From Magicicada septendecula (Eukaryota; Arthropoda; Insecta; Hemiptera; Cicadidae): a stretch of 64,000 nt of DNA. A program made the translations under genes and the position numbers. The stretch spans positions 284,241,379 to 284,305,378 of the forward strand of contig CM068373.1 in assembly GCA_034769895.1 (NCBI GenBank), written 5' to 3'. Every line of letters starts with the position of its first letter. Position 1 is the first letter of the stretch. The notes under the pieces were generated by a model that was not told the DNA's origin, made no database searches, and worked only from the letters and a program-made list of their open reading frames with translations. Shown piece after piece: positions 18,371 to 31,599 of the stretch.

Positions 18371-20689
18371 TGTGAGCCGCTCATCACCCAAGACATCACA
18401 ACAAAAATTTTTAACTTTCCAAATCTGACACCTTTTCTAAGTTTGACATCCACCAGAAAAATTTTTAAAAAACTACAACTTACCTTGATGACCGGCTCAC
18501 TTGTTCACTCGAACTAGGAGAAGACTCCTAGTGGAAGAATGTCCACATGCGGGGTAACCATTGGGGAATCGGAGGAATGAGGTGACCTCAAATTTTTTTT
18601 TGTTTTGTTTAAATTCAACAATTACCAATTTATTGCTTCTGTTTGAAATAATAAATCACATACAATATTTCATGTGACAGTATTCCATTAGGAATATATA
18701 AAATGTATAACATATTTAAAATATATGACATCGTATTCAGAATTTAAATTTCAAAATATTCAAAATTCAATATTTAAAAAAAAATATTCCATTAAATTAT
18801 ATAAAATATGTAAAACATTTTAAAACTCTTACATGGCATGCAAATCACCATTGACATGCACCCTTTTACCTTCACCCATAGAATTTCCTTATTTGGAAAT
18901 AAATACACTAACCTTGATAAGTACAAAGAGTAAATCCAGAGGTTTTAGAAATATAACATTTAATAACACTAAGTCTTTTTTTTTTCTTTTAGTCCCCCTC
19001 TGGTTGTACTATAAACACTTTCAATAATATCAACAATCGTATAAACCATTTAACAAGCAATGACAAGCAATTCTATCCTACAACAATTTAAACAAACATA
19101 TTACATCACGATATGCGCCCTCTGAAATCTAATTCAAAAATTAAAAGATAATCATATAATTAGGAAAATATAATGGAAACACAAGATAGGTGATTATACA
19201 CTCTGTGTGGAATTCACAAGTGCATGTGCTCAGTTTTCCCTAACCCTGCATAAACTTGAGTAGCACAAAGGCTTGCAGATTTCAGAGTGCACCATTATTA
19301 AGAAACTAACAAATAGTCAGGTACATATATCTCTCAGCCATGTAATATGTTGTGTGCATGGAATTATGAGTATATACATCTACAAAAGAATTTTAAAAAG
19401 GTCACTGTACATTGATAGAGAATTAACAATGCTATGAGCATATAAATCTACAATTCTTATAAATATATAAATAGTGAAAATTTCATCTTGTACAGCAGTT
19501 CAGTCATTTTTATTAATAGGCTGAATGCCCCTGAATTACAGTTCTAGTACAGAGCAAGGTAATGTTACAATTGTAGGTGATCTGCAACTCTTTTCATAAT
19601 CAGATTTACAAGTTCCACTAAAAGGCTGCCACAATATAAATTCCCCACAGATCATAGTAAAAAAGGTATACTAGAAATTACATGCTTCCACAATTAACAC
19701 ACAAGACATTTATAGGAACACACTGAATATGAGCATTAAAGGAACTCGGCTGAATTTTGCTTCACTCGGCCCATGAGCACACTGGCCAATTCCTAACACC
19801 TTTTCTTAAGTTTTTTATTTTTGTTTTCATTTTTTTTTTTTGTAGGTAAAAATTTTGCACAGAAGCTATTACAGTCGAATAAGAAACTAGTCACATAAGA
19901 CACTAGTAAGGTTCACCAGACCTTTCTTTTATTAAAAGCATGCGTTCAAAAATTTGCAATGAGTGCAGAAACCTGTCTATTATATTCCCAATATATAGAG
20001 AAGGAAAAAAAAAATATATCCAGAATTAAGCAACAGTTGTTCTTTTTTTTTTTTGTTATAAACAGTAAGGCCACACTTGGCTCCAAAACGAGCAGCGCAA
20101 AAACGCATCCCAGGCAAAAATTTAATAAATTTTATTTTTCCATACCTGTACAATTTTGCCAAGTGTCACTTACAATTGAGTTCCTCAATTCACTCACACA
20201 TAAATCACATTCCGGTCTTCACAGGATCACGGCCGCCGGCTCCAAGGGACCCCTTTGGCACTCTTTACTCTTAGCCTGCCATGATTAATTTAAAAACCCA
20301 GGCCTTATAATAAAAAAATAAAGCAACTTTTCAAACGCCGATCACCAAGACCGCACGTGGCGAGCACAGCTCCTGAAGCCGAACAGCTGACAACAACCCA
20401 ACAACGAGTCAAGACAAAACACCACAGCTGATAACTACAGCTGGCCGATTACCAAAGGCGCACTACAAACCACAACGGAATACAGCAGGCTCACTCTAGC
20501 AGCGGGAAAGAAAGATACCCTAGTCCGAAGTTACAGCGACGTCTACTAGATGGCAGGAGCGTAACAAACAGTCGCCGTAACGTCTTATAGATAGCGAAGA
20601 GAACCTGTCCAAGGCGAACTACCAAATGCAAGAAAATATCGCCCGGAATCCGTAGAACCGCTACTTGCCGTACACCTACGTACAGCACA
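18371..20689 (-). repeat. 5' LTR
   Basis: The outer edge (20689, TGTGCTGTACG on the minus strand) is set by the point where it stops matching the 3' LTR. The inner edge is set by the primer-binding site. Only its outer 1.06 kb can be compared with the other LTR; the remaining 1.26 kb (18371-19629) is assigned to the LTR by inference. It is AT-rich with no further gene. Confidence 0.65.
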
Positions 20690-20711
20690 ATAGTAACCAG
20701 ATCTAATAGTT

Positions 20712-21095
20712 TTTTAAGACCGCAAAGGACCCCCCAGAGGATCGTATCGAAAAAAGCACCTGTCCTATGTTGGTTCTCCCGTTGCGTAAAATATTTGTGC
20801 CAAGTTTGGTTGAAATCGGTCCAATGGTTTAGGTGGAGACGTGGAAGACCCCACAGGACCCCCCAAAGTATCGTATCGAAAAAAACACTTGTCCTATGTT
20901 GGTTCTCCCTTTGCGTAAAATATTTGAGCCAAGTTTGGTTGAAATCGGTCCAGTGGTTTAGGAGGCGATGTGGAAGACCCCAAAGAACCCCCAAAAGGAC
21001 CCCATCGAAAAAACACTTATCCTATGTTGGTTCTCCCGTTGTGTAAAATATTTGTGCCAAGTTTGGTTGAAATCGGTACAGTGGTTTAGGAGATG
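20712..21095 (+). repeat. 129-bp tandem repeat, about three copies
   Basis: The landmark TCGA(A)n recurs at 20747, 20876 and 21005, exactly 129 bp apart. Each unit includes CCTATGTTGGTTCTCCC and a stretch resembling GTTGAAATCGGTCCAGTGG. Such wording is common near the 3' ends of RTE-like and other insect retroposons. I assign no family. Confidence 0.8.
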
Positions 21096-21430
21096 TGGAA
21101 GAAACCTTCGCGGACGTGCGCACAACAACTCACCGAAGTTTCATCGCAATCGGATGAATGGTATAGGAACGCATACGGGACAAACAAAGAAACATTCATT
21201 TTTATATATAAGATGTAAACTATACCACTTACTTGACATAAACCGTGATAGCTAAGCTAATGTACAAAATATATGTATTAATTATACACATAAATGTTCA
21301 TCGATAGACACTCTATCTATTGGCGAAAACTTGAATAAAATCCGTTCAGTACTTCCTGAGATTAGCGATTTCAAACACAGAGAGAAAACGGACCGACTTT
21401 ACTTTATACTATGTACAGATTTACATTAAA
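21096..21430. repeat. Retroposon-tail-like sequence
   Basis: 21096-21210 continues the 129-bp block into a stretch ending in a T-rich, TATATA-type tail. 21300-21420 holds a second tail-like stretch (AAAATCCGTTCAGTACTTCC). Both resemble 3' ends of insect non-LTR elements, but no coding part accompanies them. Confidence 0.35.
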
Positions 21431-22013
21431 ATGAAAAAATTATAATTTTATTGCCTGGCAACAAAATTATTTTATTTTTAACAATTACCATTGTTTGAAA
21501 AAGTTTAAATGAATTTTCAAGTACTTTACTCTTGTTAAAAAGTAAAAGGTTGCAGGTAAACTACCCCTTCCCCTTAACCGATCTTCACCAAAATCAAAAG
21601 GCCTTGAGTCCTCTACAATTCAGTGACGTATGCAAAAAATTATTTGATTCTGTTTGAATTTGCGGCAGTTATCGTTTGCCATAGAAAATACGCTTGATAA
21701 AAAACGTTGCAGGTAAACTACCCCTTCCCCTCAACCGATCTTCACCAAAAACAATAGGTCTTGAGTACTCTACAAATCACGGCTGTATGCAAAAAATTAT
21801 TTGATTCTGTTTGAATTTGCGGCTGTTATCGTTTGCCATAGAAAATACCCTTGATAAAAAAACGCTGCAGGTAAACTACCCCTTTCCCTTAACCGATCTT
21901 CACCAAAAACAATAGGTCTTGAGAACTCTGCAATTTAGGCCTGTATGCAAATAATCTTTTGATTCTCTTTGAATTTGCGGCTGTTATCGTTTGCCATAGG
22001 AAATACCCTTGCA

Positions 22014-22620
<607 letters not shown>

Positions 22621-23455
22621 TTTGATTTGATTCTGTTTGAATTTGCAGCAGATATCGTTTGCCATAGAAAATACCCTTGATAAAAAAACGCTGCAGGTAA
22701 ACTACCCCTTTCCCTTAACCGATCTTCACCAAAAACAATAGGTCTTGAGAACTCTGCAATTTAGGCCTGTATGCAAATAATCTTTTGATTCTCTTTGAAT
22801 TTGCGGCTGTTATCGTTTGCCATAGGAAATACCCTTGTTAAAACATAAAACGTTACAGGTAAACTACCCCTTTCCCTTAACCGATCTTCACCAAAAACAA
22901 TAGGTCTTAAGAACTCTACAATTCAGGGCTGTACGCGAAACATTATTTGATTCTGTTTGAATTTGCGGCTGTTATCGTTTGCCAAAAAAAAGTTTCCCTT
23001 GATAAAAAAAAACCGTTGCAGGTAAACTACCCCTTTCCCTTAACCGATCTTCACCAAAAACAATAGGCCGTGAGTACTCTACAAATCAGTGCTGTATGCA
23101 AAAAATTATTTGATTCTGTTTGAATTTGCGGCAGTTATCATTTGCCATAGGAAAAAATTACACTTGTTTAAAAAAAACCGTTGCAGGTAAACTAACCCCT
23201 TTCCCTTAACCGATCTTCACCAAAATCAATAGGTCTTGAGTACTCTACAAACAAGGCTACATGTAAAAAATTATTTGATTCTGTTTGAATTTGCGACTCT
23301 TATCGTTTGCCATAAAAAATACCCTTTTAAAACATAAAACGTTGCAGGTAAACTACCCCGTCCCCTTAACCGATCTTCACCTAAAACAATAGGTCTTGAG
23401 TACTCTACAGATCAGGGCTGTATGCACAACATTATTTGATTCTGTCTGAATTTGC

Positions 23456-25353
23456 GGCTCTTATCGTTTGCCATAGAAAATAGCCTTGTTAAAACATAAA
23501 ACGTTGCAGGTAAACTACCCCTTTCCCTTAACCGATCTTCACAAAAAACAATAGGTCTTGAGAACTCTACAATTCAGGGCTTTATGCGAAACATTATTTG
23601 ATTCTGTTTGAATTTGCGGCTGTTATCGTTTGCTATAGAAAAAAATCTACAGACAGAAGACAGACAGACACACACACACAGACACTTTTTGGAAAACGAC
23701 TTTTTTTCATGTTTTGAGTGTAGTACAATCAGAATCTGCAATAATCTCGAACACGATTTTTTTTTCCATCACCTTAAGGAATATGGAAGTAAAATTAGCC
23801 TTGATAAAAAACCGTTGCAGGTAAACTACCCCCTTCCCTTAACCGAGCTTCATCAAAACCGATAGGTCTTGAGAACTCCACAATTCAGGGCTGTATGCAA
23901 AATATTATATGATTCTGTTTGAATTTGAGGCTGTTATCGTTTGCCATACAAAATACCCTTGATAAAACAAAAAACGTGGCAGGTAAACTACCCCTTTCCC
24001 TTAACCGATCTTCACCAAAAACAATAGGTCGTGAGTACTCTACAAATCAGGGCTGTATGCAAAAAATTATTTGATTCTGTTTGAATTTGCGGCTGTTATC
24101 GTTTGCTATATAAAATACCCTTGTTAAAAAAACGTTGCAGGTAAACTACCCCTTTCCCTTAACCGATCTTCACCAAAAACAATAGGTCTTGAGAACTCTA
24201 CAATTCAGGACAGTATGCAAATAATCTTTTGATTCTGTTTGAATTTGCGGCTGTTATCGTTTGCCATAGAAAATACCCTTGTTAAAACATAAAACGTTGC
24301 AGGTAAACTACCCCTTTCCCTTAACCGATCTTCACCAAAAACAATAGGTCGTGAGTACTCTACAAATCAGGGCGTATGCAAAAAATTATTTGATTCTGTT
24401 TGAATTTGCGGCTGTTATCGTTTGCCATAGAAAAAAATCTACAGACAGACGCACAGATACTTTTTGGAAAACGACTTTTTTCATCTTTTGAGTGTAGTAC
24501 AATCAGAATCTGCAATAATCTCGAACACGATTTTTTTTGCCATCACCTTAAGGAATATGGAAGTAAAATTAGCCTTAATAAAAAACCGTTGCAGGTAAAC
24601 TACCCCTTTCCCTTAACCGATCTTCACCAAAAACGACAGGTCTTGAGAACTCTACAATTCAGGGCTGTATGCAAAATATTATATGATTCTGTTTGAATTT
24701 ACGGCTGTTATCGTTTGCCATACAAAATACCCTTGATAAAACAAAAAACGTGGCATGTAAAATACCCCTTTCCCTTAAACGATCTTCACCAAAAACAATA
24801 GGTCTTTAGTACTCAAGAAATCAGGGCAGTATGCAAAAACTTATTTGATTCTGATTGAATTTCCGGCTCTTATCGTTTGCCATAGAAAATACCCTTTTAA
24901 AACATAAAACGTTGCAGGTAAACTACACCTTTCCCTTAACCGATCTTCACCAAAAACAAAAGGTCTTGAGAACTCTACAATTCAGGGCAGTATGCAAAAC
25001 ATTGTTTGATTATGTTTGAATTTGCGGCTGTTATCGGTTGCCATAGAAAATACCCTTGTTAAAACTTAAAACGTTGCAGGTAAACTACCCCTTTCCCTTA
25101 ACCGAGCTTTACCAAAATCAACAGATCTTGAGAACTCTACAATTCAGGGCTGTATGCGAAACATTATTTGATTCTGTTTGAAATTGCGGCTGTTATCGTT
25201 TGCCAAACAAACAAAATTACCCTTGATAAAAAAAAAACCGTTGCAGGTAAACTACCCCTTTCCCTCAACCGATCTTCACCAAAAACAATAGGTCTTGAGT
25301 ACTCTACAAACAAGGCTACATGTAAAAAATTATTTGATTCTGTTTGAATTTGC
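23456..25353. repeat. Higher-order repeat, copy 1 (1898 bp)
   Basis: This segment of about a dozen units and two inserts is repeated next door at a fixed offset of 1898 bp. The insert beginning near 23633 matches the one near 25531, and the insert near 24427 matches the one near 26325. Unit variants such as TAGCCTTGTTAAAAC line up at 23486 and 25384. Confidence 0.85.
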
Positions 25354-27251
25354 GACTCTTATCGTTTGCCATAGAAAATAGCCTTGTTAAAACATAAAAC
25401 GTTGCAGGTAAACTACCCCTTTCCCTTAACCGATCTTCACAAAAAACAATAGGTCTTGAGAACTCTACAATTCAGGGCTTTATGCGAAACATTATTTGAT
25501 TCTGTTTGAATTTGCGGCTGTTATCGTTTGCTATAGAAAAAAATCTACAGACAGAAGACAGACAGACACACACACACAGACACTTTTTGGAAAACGACTT
25601 TTTTTCATGTTTTGAGTGTAGTACAATCAGAATCTGCAATAATCTCGAACACGATTTTTTTTGCCATCACCTTAAGGAATATGGAAGTAAAATTAGCCTT
25701 GATAAAAAACCGTTGCAGGTAAACTACCCCTTTCCCTTAACCGAGCTTCATCAAAAACGATAGGTCTTGAGAACTCCACAATTCAGGGCTGTATGCAAAA
25801 TATTATATGATTCTGTTTGAATTTGAGGCTGTTATCGTTTGCCATACAAAATACCCTTGATAAAACAAAAAACGTGGCAGGTAAACTACCCCTTTCCCTT
25901 AACCGATCTTCACCAAAAACAATAGGTCGTGAGTACTCTACAAATCAGGGCTGTATGCAAAAAATTATTTGATTCTGTTTGAATTTGCGGCTGTTATCGT
26001 TTGCCATATAAAATACCCTTGTTAAAAAAACGTTGCAGGTAAACTACCCCTTTCCCTTAACCGATCTTCACCAAAAACAATAGGTCTTGAGAACTCTACA
26101 ATTTAGGACAGTATGCAAATAATCTTTTGATTCTGTTTGAATTTGCGGCTGTTATCGTTTGCCATAGAAAATACCCTTGTTAAAACATAAAACGTTGCAG
26201 GTAAACTACCCCTTTCCCTTAACCGATCTTCACCAAAAACAATAGGTCGTGAGTACTCTACAAATCAGGGCGTATGCAAAAAATTATTTGATTCTGTTTG
26301 AATTTGCGGCTGTTATCGTTTGCCATAGAAAAAAATCTACAGACAGACACACAGACACTTTTTGGAAAACGACTTTTTTCATCTTTTGAGTGTAGTACAA
26401 TCAGAATCTGCAATAATCTCGAACACGATTTTTTTTGCCATCACCTTAAGGAATATGGAAGTAAAATTAGCCTTAATAAAAAACCGTTGCAGGTAAACTA
26501 CCCCTTTCCCTTAACCGATCTTCACCAAAAACGACAGGTCTTGAGAACTCTACAATTCAGGGCTGTATGCACAATATTATATGATTCTGTTTGAATTTAC
26601 GGCTGTTATCGTTTGCCATACAAAATACCCTTGATAAAACAAAAAACGTGGCATGTAAAATACCCCTTTCCCTTAAACGATCTTCACCAAAAACAATAGG
26701 TCTTTAGTACTCAAGAAATCAGGGCAGTATGCAAAAACTTATTTGATTCTGATTGAATTTGCGGCTCTTATCGTTTGCCATAGAAAATACCCTTTTAAAA
26801 CATAAAACGTTGCAGGTAAACTACCCCTTTCCCTTAACCGATCTTCACCAAAAACAAAAGGTCTTGAGAACTCTACAATTCAGGGCAGTATGCAAAACAT
26901 TGTTTGATTATGTTTGAATTTGCGGCTGTTATCGGTTGCCATAGAAAATACCCTTGTTAAAACTTAAAACGTTGCAGGTAAACTACCCCTTTCCCTTAAC
27001 CGAGCTTTACCAAAATCAACAGATCTTGAGAACTCTACAATTCAGGGCTGTATGCGAAACATTATTTGATTCTGTTTGAAATTGCGGCTGTTATCGTTTG
27101 CCAAACAAACAAAATTACCCTTGATAAAAAAAAAACCGTTGCAGGTAAACTACCCCTTTCCCTCAACCGATGTTCACCAAAAACAATAGGTCGTGAGTAC
27201 TCTACAAATCAGGGCTGAATGCAACAAATTATTTGATTCTGTTTCAATTTG
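25354..27251. repeat. Higher-order repeat, copy 2 (1898 bp)
   Basis: Tandem copy of 23456-25353 with only scattered single-base differences by eye, indicating a recent unequal exchange. The right boundary is approximate. Confidence 0.8.
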
Positions 27252-27283
27252 CGGCTGTTATCGTTTGCCATAGAAAAATATCG

Positions 27284-27756
27284 GTATGGAGAACCATACA
27301 TGACTTCCATATTCTAAGATTTATCTTTAAAATCATTTTCGAAATGAAATATTACCATAGAAACTACTTCTTTCTACTTACTGCTTCAGCCTCAACCACA
27401 GTACTGTGGTCACTAACTTATACCACCTCACGTTATCGCACTCGATTTTCACTGATGATGGAAGTCAATGGCATTGCCGAAACGTCTGGTTTTGTAGAAA
27501 ACATTGGACTACGGCCAAATATCCCGGGAAGGAATTTTAACAAAAACTACTTCTTTGTTGCCGATAACGTTGTACACATATATATAAAAAATATGCATAA
27601 AATTAATGGCTTGTATAAGTTAATGATTGATCTCCATTAAGTAGTGCTCAAGTTTCCAAAGTTTTAATATTATGATGTCCGTAATTAAAACATCAGAGCA
27701 GGTTTAGTGTGTATGAGGGTTCACCGTGGACAAAAATTTTCAACATTTCCTATTGA
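27284..27756 (+). repeat. Insert with a PLE-terminus-like motif
   Basis: This stretch interrupts the satellite just before the second GT block. It contains CTGATGATGG (27452) and CCGAAACGTC (27478), the arrangement seen at PLE ends, then a segment with GGACTACGGCC and TCCCGGGAA that resembles part of the inverted repeat at 41083-41101. It probably is a decayed PLE end or a related short element. A 135-codon open frame across 27233-27640 spans satellite and insert and is not taken as a gene. Confidence 0.4.
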
Positions 27757-28317
<561 letters not shown>

Positions 28318-28845
28318 TGATTCTGTTTGAATTTGCAGCAGTTATCGTTTGCCATAGAAAATACCCTTGATAAAAAAACGCTGCAGGTAAACTACCCCTT
28401 TCCCTTAACCGATCTTCACCAAAAACAATAGGTCTTGAGAAATCTGCAATTTAGAGCTGTATGCACATAATCTTTTGATTCTGTTTGAATTTGCGGCTGT
28501 TATCGTTTGCCATAGGAAATACCCTTGTTAAAACATAAAACGTTACAGGTAAACTACCCCTTTCCCTCAACCGATCTTCACCAAAAACAATAGGTCTTGA
28601 GAACTCTACAATTCAGGGCTGTATGCGAAACATTATTTGATGCTGTTTGAATTTGCGGCTGTTATCGTTTGCCAAAAAAAAAAATTTCCCTTGATAAAAA
28701 AACCGTTGCAGGTAAACTACCCCTTTCCCTCAACCGATCTTCACCAAAAACAATAGGTCGTGAGTACTCTACAAATCAGGGCTGTATGCAAAAAATTATT
28801 TGATTCTGTTTGAATTTGCAGCAGTTATCGTTTGCCATACAAAAA

Positions 28846-29150
28846 AAATCTACACACAGACAGACAGACACACACACAGACACTTTTCGGAAAACGACTT
28901 TTTTTTTCATGTTTTAAGTGTAGTACAATCAGAATCTGCAATAATCTCGAACACGATTTTTTTTGCCATCACCATACTTCCATTTCCTTAAGGAATATGG
29001 AAGTAAAAAATCTACAGACACACAGACACTTTTCGAAAAACGACTTTTTTTCATGTTTTGAGTGTAGTACAATCAGAATCTGCAATAATCTCGAACACGA
29101 TTTTTTTTGCCATCACCATACTTCCATTTCCTTAAGGAACATGGAAGTAA
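28846..29150. repeat. Two satellite inserts with a CTTAAG inverted motif
   Basis: Two consecutive copies of the insert type found inside the satellite. Each ends in an inverted motif, CTTCCATTTCCTTAAGG then AATATGGAAG. This marks the right edge of the array. Confidence 0.65.
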
Positions 29151-29157
29151 ATTTGGA

Positions 29158-29187
29158 CTTCGGTGCACTCTCTTGTGTGCACCGAAG
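29158..29187. repeat. Perfect 11-bp hairpin
   Basis: CTTCGGTGCAC at 29158-29168 pairs perfectly with GTGCACCGAAG at 29177-29187 across an 8-nt loop. It lies at the edge of the satellite array. Function unknown. Confidence 0.6.
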
Positions 29188-29189
29188 GT

Positions 29190-30239
29190 CATTGCTCAAG
29201 AATAGACGAATAATGAGCTGGTTACGTTTACATGAATGCACAGCCTTGTACCACTCAAGTAATTGTTTTATGTGTTGTTTGTATGTATATATTTTTACAG
29301 GAATAATTAATCTTGAAAAATGAGAAATTCTTATTAAAACCATTGTAACTGAGTAAAATTGCTACGAAAATGTTATTTGTTAAGAATAAATTATATTTTT
29401 AAATTTCACCTCGTATTATTACTACCATTGAAACCATCGACAGTAAAATAACAAAAATGTGTAAAAAAGCCCATTCGCAGGACCTGCTAAGCGAATTTCC
29501 ATCCGGCTTACTAAAAAATTGTTTAAAACGTTTGTGGTTTGACTTAAAATCATGAAATAAAAGAAGACAAATTGAGTACAAATGTTTAATATTCCAAAAA
29601 GATTAACAGGGAATTCGCAAATCAAAATAACCATGTTTCCTATTTAGTGCTATTTGACCTATTATGCCAAAACACATTGAAACAGACCAGAAAATAACCT
29701 ATAATAAAAATGGGAAAAAATGTGATTTTTTTACATTTTCAAAATTTAAAAATGGGGGTTGTTCTGCCCCAATGTTGCTGATTTACAAACTTGATTTAGG
29801 TATTCACTTGATTGATTTTTCCACCAACTTTCATTCAAATCGGACAATTCCTTGAAAAGTTCTAAAAAAAATTCAAAAGTTATCGTTTTTTTTTAGAAAA
29901 GTTACAAAATGAGCCATTGAACTAGTTTTAACTCATCACCATTTAATCTATTATGTCCATACACATTTGGAATGAGCACAAAAAAGCATAGTACAAACAT
30001 AAAAATATTAAAAATTAATTTTTGAAATTTTCAAAATTTGAAATGGGGGTTTGCCCCAGCCCAATTTTGCTGGTTTACGAACTCACATGATTGATTTTTC
30101 CACCAAGTTTCATTCAGATTGGACACCTCCTTCAAAAGTTATCTTGCTATCAGACACATATATAGATATATATATTCAATCACTTTCTGCTACAGTCCGT
30201 TTCTTGATGTATATAATACATTTAATATTTATAAATAAA
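29190..30239. other. Non-coding, retroposon-tail-like repeats
   Basis: No gene seen. A stretch near 29805-29850 and another near 30085-30130 share TTGATTTTTCCACCAA followed by TTTCATTCA and a GGACA core, the style of non-LTR retroposon 3' tails. The second runs into a TATA-type simple repeat. Confidence 0.4.
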
Positions 30240-31008
30240 TTTACCTCAAGATATACTTTTTTTTTCCTTATTAGGAACATGTTTCGAGAGCTCCCGTGCT
30301 CTCATCTTCAGCCTTCGCGATCTTGCGTCTGGTGAAGTATTTGTGTGTTGGCTGGATGCTATTAAGGTTGTTTGTTGGTCTCTGGTCTTTTAAAGTTGTA
30401 TTATCGTGTGTGATTGTGGTATATGTATTTGTATTTTGTGTATTTTCGATGTTAACTGCTTTGAATATTGTGTCATGTTTTGTATTGATTTGTATTTGTT
30501 CAGGTATTAGTTTGTTTTGTGTTTTATGTTTATATATTTGTAAATTTTCCCAAACGTTCATTATGGTGCCTTTGTGTGGTATGTTTTATTAGTGTCACAT
30601 TGGTTATGTCTGGCAATTCATGTCCTGTGTTTATTGCATGTGTGGCTAAATTGGATTTATATATTTCTGGTTTTTTGTATGCGTTTAGGTGTTCAAAATA
30701 ACGTTTTTTCAGCTTTTTTTGTTTGTCCTATGTAACATTTATTGCAATCTTGGCATTCAATTTTGTATATACCGTTAGTTGTTGTATTATCTTTGTCATG
30801 TGAGCTATTTAGTTTTTGTAAATTATTTTTATTAGTTTTGTATGCTATTTTTATATCTGTGTTTTTAAATAGTTTTGTCATTTTATTATTTATGTATGTG
30901 AATGTATATTTATTTATAAATATTAAAAGATATATATATATATATATATAATTTGTGATGTTTTCAATTTGTTTCTTCTGCAAGTAGATAATATTGTATA
31001 TTCTTTTA
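30240..31008 (-). pseudogene. PLE fragment: GIY-YIG endonuclease end
   Basis: Minus-strand remnant of a different PLE family. 30983-30693 reads NGIYKIECQDCNKCYIGQT, the GIY-YIG core with its CxxC pair. After a frame change the sequence continues with a stretch holding HLNAYKKPEIY and THAINTGHE. After another change it ends with an LQIYKHKTQNKL tail that lines up with the end of the 821-residue PLE. The reverse transcriptase half is missing. The 3' end carries the motif CTGAAGATG, stem GAGAGC/GCTCTC, then GAAAC (30281-30311). Confidence 0.75.
30281..30311 (-). ncRNA. Hammerhead-like motif of the PLE fragment
   Basis: CTGAAGATGA, the hairpin GAGAGC-acggga-GCTCTC, then GAAACATG. The core differs from the consensus CUGAUGA, so it may be a degenerate hammerhead or merely a conserved PLE terminal hairpin. 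Confidence 0.35.
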
Positions 31009-31090
31009 TTTTATTTTTTATTGTATATTTTTAAAAGAATATACAATATTATCTACTTGCAGAAGAAACAAATTGAAAACATCACAAATT
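30950..31090. repeat. 59-bp perfect inverted repeat at the PLE fragment's end
   Basis: 30950-31008 and 31032-31090 are exact reverse complements over 59 bp, with a 23-nt AT-rich loop. The left arm belongs to the PLE coding remnant, so the right arm is an inverted duplicate of its truncated end. This is the same topology as the large array's centre, in miniature. Confidence 0.85.
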
Positions 31091-31132
31091 ATATAATTAC
31101 TGCAAGAAACATCGAGTTACTTATATAGAAAA

Positions 31133-31175
<43 letters not shown>

Positions 31176-31178
31176 TAA
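31133..31178. repeat. (TA)n microsatellite
   Basis: A run of TA dinucleotides just right of the inverted repeat. Confidence 0.9.
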
Positions 31179-31179
31179 C

Positions 31180-31590
31180 ATTTTTCACCACTATGATTTT
31201 TGTACTCTAGGGACCTTAAAACAAATTTCTATCATGGTTCCGGGTGAAAGTCGCACATCACGACCTACTGTAATAGCTGAATTTTGGGAAATTCGCTAAA
31301 AATGTAATAATTGAAAGAATACTCAAGAACTATTGCATTTACAGCAATATATGTAATAACATTTCTTTTAGATAAACAGCTGTTCTTTAAAATCAGACCA
31401 ATTTGATCAAAATCTGATCAGTGGTTTCAGAGATATGCGACTTTATAAAATCGGCTGAGCGGCCATATTGATGACATCACTGCTCGTGACGTAATCATTT
31501 CTGAGGTTGTCTCCCGACTGATTTACAGTCTTTGGTATGTATTTAGTTAGCCCTCGAAGTTTGGTGCTAGTATCCGGAAGTGAAATATTT
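31180..31590. other. Non-coding, no assignment
   Basis: No open frame with recognisable content. A short stretch near 31385-31440 (AGACCAATTTGATC, CAGTGGTTTCAGAG) again resembles retroposon tails. Confidence 0.3.
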
Positions 31591-31599
31591 TTACGCTTG

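Larger units (their letters stand above)
11898..20689 (-). mobile_element. Ty3/gypsy-type LTR retrotransposon
   Basis: A fossil-class element on the minus strand. Parts from its 5' end: an LTR (18371-20689), a primer-binding site, a leader, one long gag-pol frame, a polypurine tract, and a second LTR (12961 leftwards) that is cut at 11898 by the PLE array. The two LTRs differ by roughly ten substitutions plus homopolymer length changes over the 1.06 kb they share, by eye, so the insertion is fairly young. The coding frame looks whole. No host duplication can be checked because the left end is missing. Confidence 0.88.

Noticed and set aside
27233-27640. 135-codon open frame
   Set aside because: It runs from satellite sequence into the PLE-end-like insert, so it is a chance join.
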